Shown here piece by piece: positions 60,752 to 64,000 of a stretch of 64,000 nucleotides of DNA. The notes beneath the pieces are model-generated. The model ran no database searches. It was given only the letters and a program-made list of their open reading frames with translations, and was not told the origin of the DNA. Both the position numbers and the translations under genes were made by a program. Positions within the stretch are counted from its first letter, which is position 1. Every line of letters starts with the position of its first letter. Source of the DNA: Brevundimonas basaltis (GTDB taxonomy: Bacteria > Pseudomonadota > Alphaproteobacteria > Caulobacterales > Caulobacteraceae); NCBI RefSeq assembly GCF_014202075.1, contig NZ_JACHFZ010000004.1:248001-312000 (forward strand), read 5' to 3'.

Positions 60752-61633
60752 ATGAGCACCGTTCAGGGGCGGCTTCGCATCGCCGTCCAGAAATCCGGCC
60801 GTCTGGCCGACCGCAGCCTCGACCTCGTCCGCGACGCCGGCCTGCGCGTGGTCAAGGGCAACAACGACCTGCTCTATCGGGTCGAGAATTATCCGATCGA
60901 CCTGCTGCGGGTGCGCGACGACGACATCCCGACCTTCGTTGCCGACGGCGTCTGCGATCTGGGCATCGTCGGCGAGAACGTGCTCGAGGAGGCGCGCAAC
61001 GGCGGCCCGGTCGCCGGGGTGATCATGCCGCTCGGCTTCGGCCGCTGCACCCTGAAGATCGCCGTCCCCCCGACCCTGGCCTACGACGGCCCGGCCTCGC
61101 TCGACGGCCTGCGCATCGCCACCTCCTACCCCCGGATCCTGCGTCGCTTCCTCGACGAGCGGAACGTCCGCGCCGACATCGTCACCATGCGCGGCGCCGT
61201 CGAGGTCGCCCCCCGTCTCAAGCTGGCCTCGGCGATCTGCGATCTCGTCTCCACCGGCGCCACGCTCGAGGCCAACGGCCTCGGCGCCCGTGAGACCGTG
61301 CTCGAAAGTCAGGCTGTGCTGATCAAATCGCCGGTCGCCCCCGAACCGGGCCTGCAACACCTCCTCGACAGCATCATCGAGCGCATGGCCGGCGTGGTGT
61401 CCTCGCAGGGCGCCAAATACGTCATGCTCAACGCCCCCCGCTCGGCGCTGGACCAGATCACCGCCATCCTGCCCGGCGCCGGCTCGCCTACGGTCATGCC
61501 CCTGTCCGGCCGCGACGACGCCGTCGCCGTCCACGCCGTCTGTCAGGAGGCCGTCTTCTGGGAGACGCTGGAGAAGCTCAAGGCCGCGGGCGCCTCGGCC
61601 ATTCTGGTCCTTCCTATCGAGAAGATGATGTGA
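60752..61633 (+). CDS. hisG: ATP phosphoribosyltransferase, long form
   Basis: A 293-aa enzyme, first step of histidine synthesis (PRPP + ATP). GRLRIAVQKSGRLADRSLDL opens the catalytic domain; DDIPTFVADGVCDLGIVGEN and DIVTMRGAVEVAPRLKLASA, then ICDLVSTGATLEANGL, are PRPP-site blocks. The ~80-residue C-terminal regulatory domain (ending ILVLPIEKMM) marks the histidine-inhibited long form, which needs no HisZ. Stop overlaps hisD. Confidence 0.96.
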   Translation: MSTVQGRLRIAVQKSGRLADRSLDLVRDAGLRVVKGNNDLLYRVENYPIDLLRVRDDDIPTFVADGVCDLGIVGENVLEEARNGGPVAGVIMPLGFGRCTLKIAVPPTLAYDGPASLDGLRIATSYPRILRRFLDERNVRADIVTMRGAVEVAPRLKLASAICDLVSTGATLEANGLGARETVLESQAVLIKSPVAPEPGLQHLLDSIIERMAGVVSSQGAKYVMLNAPRSALDQITAILPGAGSPTVMPLSGRDDAVAVHAVCQEAVFWETLEKLKAAGASAILVLPIEKMM

Positions 61634-62940
61634 TGCGCCTGATCGATTGGACCACCCTCGACGCCGCCAGCCGCCGCGAAGCTCTCGCCCGTCCGTCGCG
61701 TCGCACCGGGACCCGCGTCGGCGGGGGGGTGCGCGACATCTTCGACGACGTCCGGGCGCGCGGCGGCGCCGCCGTCACCGACTGGGCCGTGAAGCTCGAC
61801 GGTTTTGCGCCGCGCCGCATCGCCGTTACCCCGGACGCGGTCGCGGCCGCCCGCGACGCCCTGCCGCCGACGGCCACCCGCGCCCTGCGCATCGCCGCCG
61901 ACAACGTTCGCGTCTTCCATCAGGCCACCCGGCCCGAGGACTCGCCGTGGATAGAGACCACGCCGGGCGTCCGCTCCCGCCTCGTCTGGCGGCCGATCCG
62001 CGCCGCCGGCCTCTACGTCCCCGGCGGCACGGCGCCCCTGTTCTCCTCCCTGTTGATGCAGGCCATACCGGCCGCCGTGGCCGGGGTCGGCGAACGCGTC
62101 GTGGTCACCCCGCCGGCCCGGGACGGCGGCGTTCACCCCGCCATGATCTACGCAGCGGGCGAGGCCGGGCTAAATGCTCTCTGGCTCATCGGCGGCGCCC
62201 AGGCCATCGCCGCCCTGACCTTCGGTGCCGCTTTCGAGGACGGCGAGATCGCGCCGGTCGACAAGCTGTTCGGCCCCGGCAACGCCTGGGTCGCCGAGGC
62301 CAAGAAACAGGCTGCCGCCCTGCCAGGCGGTCCCGCTGTCGACATGCCCGCCGGCCCGTCCGAGCTGATGGTCATCGCTGACCGCGACGCCGACCCGGAG
62401 ATCGCCGCCGCCGACCTGCTCAGCCAGGCCGAGCACGACGCCGACGCCCAGGTCATCCTCGTCTCCGAGAGCCGCGCCAACATCGACGCCATCCGCGCCG
62501 GGGTCGAGCGCCAGCTCGAAACCCTGCCCCGCGCCGACATCGCCCGCGCCTCCCTCGCCGCCGCCCGCGCCATCCGCGTCCGCGACATGGCCGAGGCCTG
62601 TGAGGTAGCCAATCTCTACGGCCCCGAACACCTCGCCCTGCAGACGGTCGACGCGGACGGTCTGGTCAACCGCATCAGCGCCGCCGGCGCGATCTTCGTC
62701 GGCGCATTCGCCGCCGAGACCCTGGGCGACTACGCCGCCGGGCCCAGCCACGTCCTGCCCACCGACGGCGCCGCCCGCACCATCGGCGGCATCACCACCG
62801 CCAGTTTCATGACCTCGATGTCGGTTCAGTCGGTTACCGAAGCCGGCGCTGGCGCCCTCGCCCCCGTCGCCGCCGCCCTCGCCCGCATGGAGGGGCTGGA
62901 GGCTCACGCCCGCGCGGCCGATCTGAGGAGCGGCGCATGA
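61633..62940 (+). CDS. hisD: Histidinol dehydrogenase
   Basis: A 435-aa zinc enzyme making histidine from histidinol with two NAD+. [52 protein letters not shown] and [17 protein letters not shown] (Gln/His zinc site) are signatures. It starts at ATG 61633, overlapping the hisG TGA; GTG 61630 is also possible. The stop overlaps the next ATG (ATGA). Confidence 0.96.
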   Translation: MRLIDWTTLDAASRREALARPSRRTGTRVGGGVRDIFDDVRARGGAAVTDWAVKLDGFAPRRIAVTPDAVAAARDALPPTATRALRIAADNVRVFHQATRPEDSPWIETTPGVRSRLVWRPIRAAGLYVPGGTAPLFSSLLMQAIPAAVAGVGERVVVTPPARDGGVHPAMIYAAGEAGLNALWLIGGAQAIAALTFGAAFEDGEIAPVDKLFGPGNAWVAEAKKQAAALPGGPAVDMPAGPSELMVIADRDADPEIAAADLLSQAEHDADAQVILVSESRANIDAIRAGVERQLETLPRADIARASLAAARAIRVRDMAEACEVANLYGPEHLALQTVDADGLVNRISAAGAIFVGAFAAETLGDYAAGPSHVLPTDGAARTIGGITTASFMTSMSVQSVTEAGAGALAPVAAALARMEGLEAHARAADLRSGA

Positions 62941-63782
62941 CCCTGAGCAACCTCCCCGCCCCGTTCGCACCACTCGTCTCCGGCAACGACGGTCTCGACT
63001 GCTATCCGGCCGAACCCCGCGCCCTCGCCGCACGCATGGCCGAGGTCTACGGCGTGCCGACGGACCATGTCCTGCCGGTGCGCGGCCTGACCCACGGGCT
63101 CGAGCTCGTGTTTCGGCTGGCGGCGCGCGAGAGACAGTCTGTCGAGGCCCCCGACGCTGAGCCCTATCGCGCGCTCGCTGCCCTCTACGCCGCCCCGGCC
63201 CCCGACGCGACGCCCGCCGCCACCATCGTCCGCGCGCTCGGTTCCCCCGAAGCCGTCGGAGAAATGGCGGCGCGCCTGAACCCGACCCTGCTGGTTGTGG
63301 ACGAAGGCATGGCCGAGTTCTCTGACAGAGAGTCAGCCGCCACCGTCATCCCCGCCAACCCCAATCTGATCGTTCTGCGCAGCCTGTCTCTGGCGTATGG
63401 TCTTGCCGGCGCGCGTGTGGGCGCCGCCCTGGGGCAGCCGACGACGCTGGCCCGCCTGTCCGCCCTGCTTGAGCCCTACGCCCTGCCCGAAACTTCGGTG
63501 CGGCTGGCTCAGCAGGCGCTCGATCCGTCGCGGATGATGGAAAGCGCCGGGCGTCTCGCCGGCGTCCGCCGCGAGCGCGAACGGCTGATCAAGGCGCTCG
63601 GCCGTGAAATGGCCGTCGAGCCCGGCCTCGGTCCCGTCATCATGGTCCGTCCGGCCGATCCCGACGCCGTTCTGGCAGCCCTGGCGCGCTATGGCGTCGC
63701 GGCGGAACGGGCCGGAGAGCGCCTGCGTCTGCCGGTGGCCGCCCGGGTCGAGGTCAACGACCGCCTGCTGACCGCCCTTGGT
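62937..63782 (+). CDS. HisC-like aminotransferase domain lacking the PLP lysine
   Basis: Starts at ATG overlapping the hisD stop. About 282 residues resemble histidinol-phosphate aminotransferase: RMAEVYGVPTDHVLPVRGLT, LLVVDEGMAEF (DEAY position, Asp122 kept, Tyr replaced by Met125), then VLRSLSLAYGLAGARVGAAL. In HisC the motif is SLSKAxGLAG; here the lysine is Leu152 (CTG at 63390). The fold start (NENPxG) is also lost. The frame stays open past 63782 to the window end but ceases to resemble HisC there. An active aminotransferase is doubtful. Confidence 0.75.
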
Positions 63783-64000
63783 CTCGCTACGGCGCCGGCC
63801 CGCCCGTCCCGCACCGGGTTGGCGGTGCGGGACACCCGGGAGACCCGCATAGTCTGCGCCGTCGACCTCGACGCCCCCGGTCCGGTCGCGATCCACACTG
63901 GCGTCGGCTTCTTCGACCACATGCTGGAGCAGGTCGCGGCCCACGGCGGCTTCTCCCTGCGCCTGTCGTGCGAGGGCGACCTGCACACCGACCCGCACCA
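63778..64000 (+). CDS. hisB: Imidazoleglycerol-phosphate dehydratase, N-terminal part
   Basis: In the +1 frame relative to the HisC-like gene, RDTRETRIVCAVDLDAPG, then HTGVGFFDHMLEQVAAHGGF and the metal/active-site DPHH region are HisB. Downstream is outside the window. The frame opens after a stop at 63769-63771; TTG at 63778, TTG at 63820 or GTG at 63826 could start it, none with a good ribosome site. The start is therefore uncertain, and fusion to the preceding domain by a frameshift is possible. Confidence 0.86.

Overview
The window is very GC-rich with short intergenic gaps and frequent GTG/TTG starts. Its gene content points to an alphaproteobacterium of the Caulobacteraceae, most likely Brevundimonas-like: a CycM-type membrane cytochrome c, long-form HisG behind a TrpR-like YerC gene, TonB-dependent receptors, GH97/GH13 sugar genes, and an ffs/dnaX/ybaB/recR region. 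This assignment is inference from gene content; there is no rRNA or marker gene to confirm it. No prophage, insertion sequence, CRISPR array or integrase is visible, so this reads as ordinary chromosome.

Layout. 1-903: N-terminal part of a surface S8 protease with a 34-proline linker. 1.7-7.0 kb: alpha-glucoside use (MFS sugar transporter divergent from GH13 and GH97 glucosidases, with a LacI-type half-site pair between them). 7.1-14.5 kb: sugar-nucleotide epimerase, two-domain M16 protease, cytochrome c, KdsB, NudC. 14.5-19.2 kb: SRP RNA, dnaX, then a hypothetical gene and a nitroreductase, then ybaB-recR. 19-26 kb: an unrecognised 478-aa protein, rmuC, a membrane-protein/XRE pair, a TraB-family protein, tRNA-Gly(CCC) and a TonB receptor. 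26-31 kb: POT peptide transporter and an iron-type ABC importer. 31-45 kb: asparaginase, small membrane proteins, FAH-family enzyme, an S41 protease remnant, tRNA-Leu(CAA), arsenate-reductase-like gene, drug-efflux MFS, M1 aminopeptidase, UbiA, alpha/beta hydrolase. 44.8-52 kb: a second membrane-protein/XRE pair, desaturase, methyltransferase, zinc and aspartyl proteases, and divergent ldcA/mpl for peptidoglycan recycling. 52.2-58.7 kb: TonB receptor followed by PepSY-TM, DUF2271, DUF4198, ApbE and a sulfite-reductase-type flavoprotein. 58.7-60.4 kb: truncated haemoglobin plus FAD reductase. 60.4-64 kb: yerC-hisG-hisD and the start of a hisC/hisB region, cut by the window end.

The most interesting system is 52.2-58.7 kb. 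The DUF2271 protein carries an ApbE-type flavinylation motif (DGVSSAT, Thr99), and the gene for an ApbE flavin transferase lies two genes downstream. A membrane PepSY protein and an NADPH-type diflavin-like reductase complete a plausible electron path from cytoplasm to periplasm. A Fur/Mur-box-like palindrome sits just upstream. I read it as a transmembrane flavin-based metal-reduction module coupled to TonB-dependent uptake.

Other strong points: a perfect 13-bp inverted repeat touching the yerC start codon ahead of the his genes; a HisC-like domain that has lost the PLP lysine and whose reading frame is offset by one base from the following HisB; an S41 protease gene with its catalytic core deleted; a DnaX zinc module with no cysteines; and two paralogous membrane-protein/XRE operons with flanking operator-like repeats around clear promoters.
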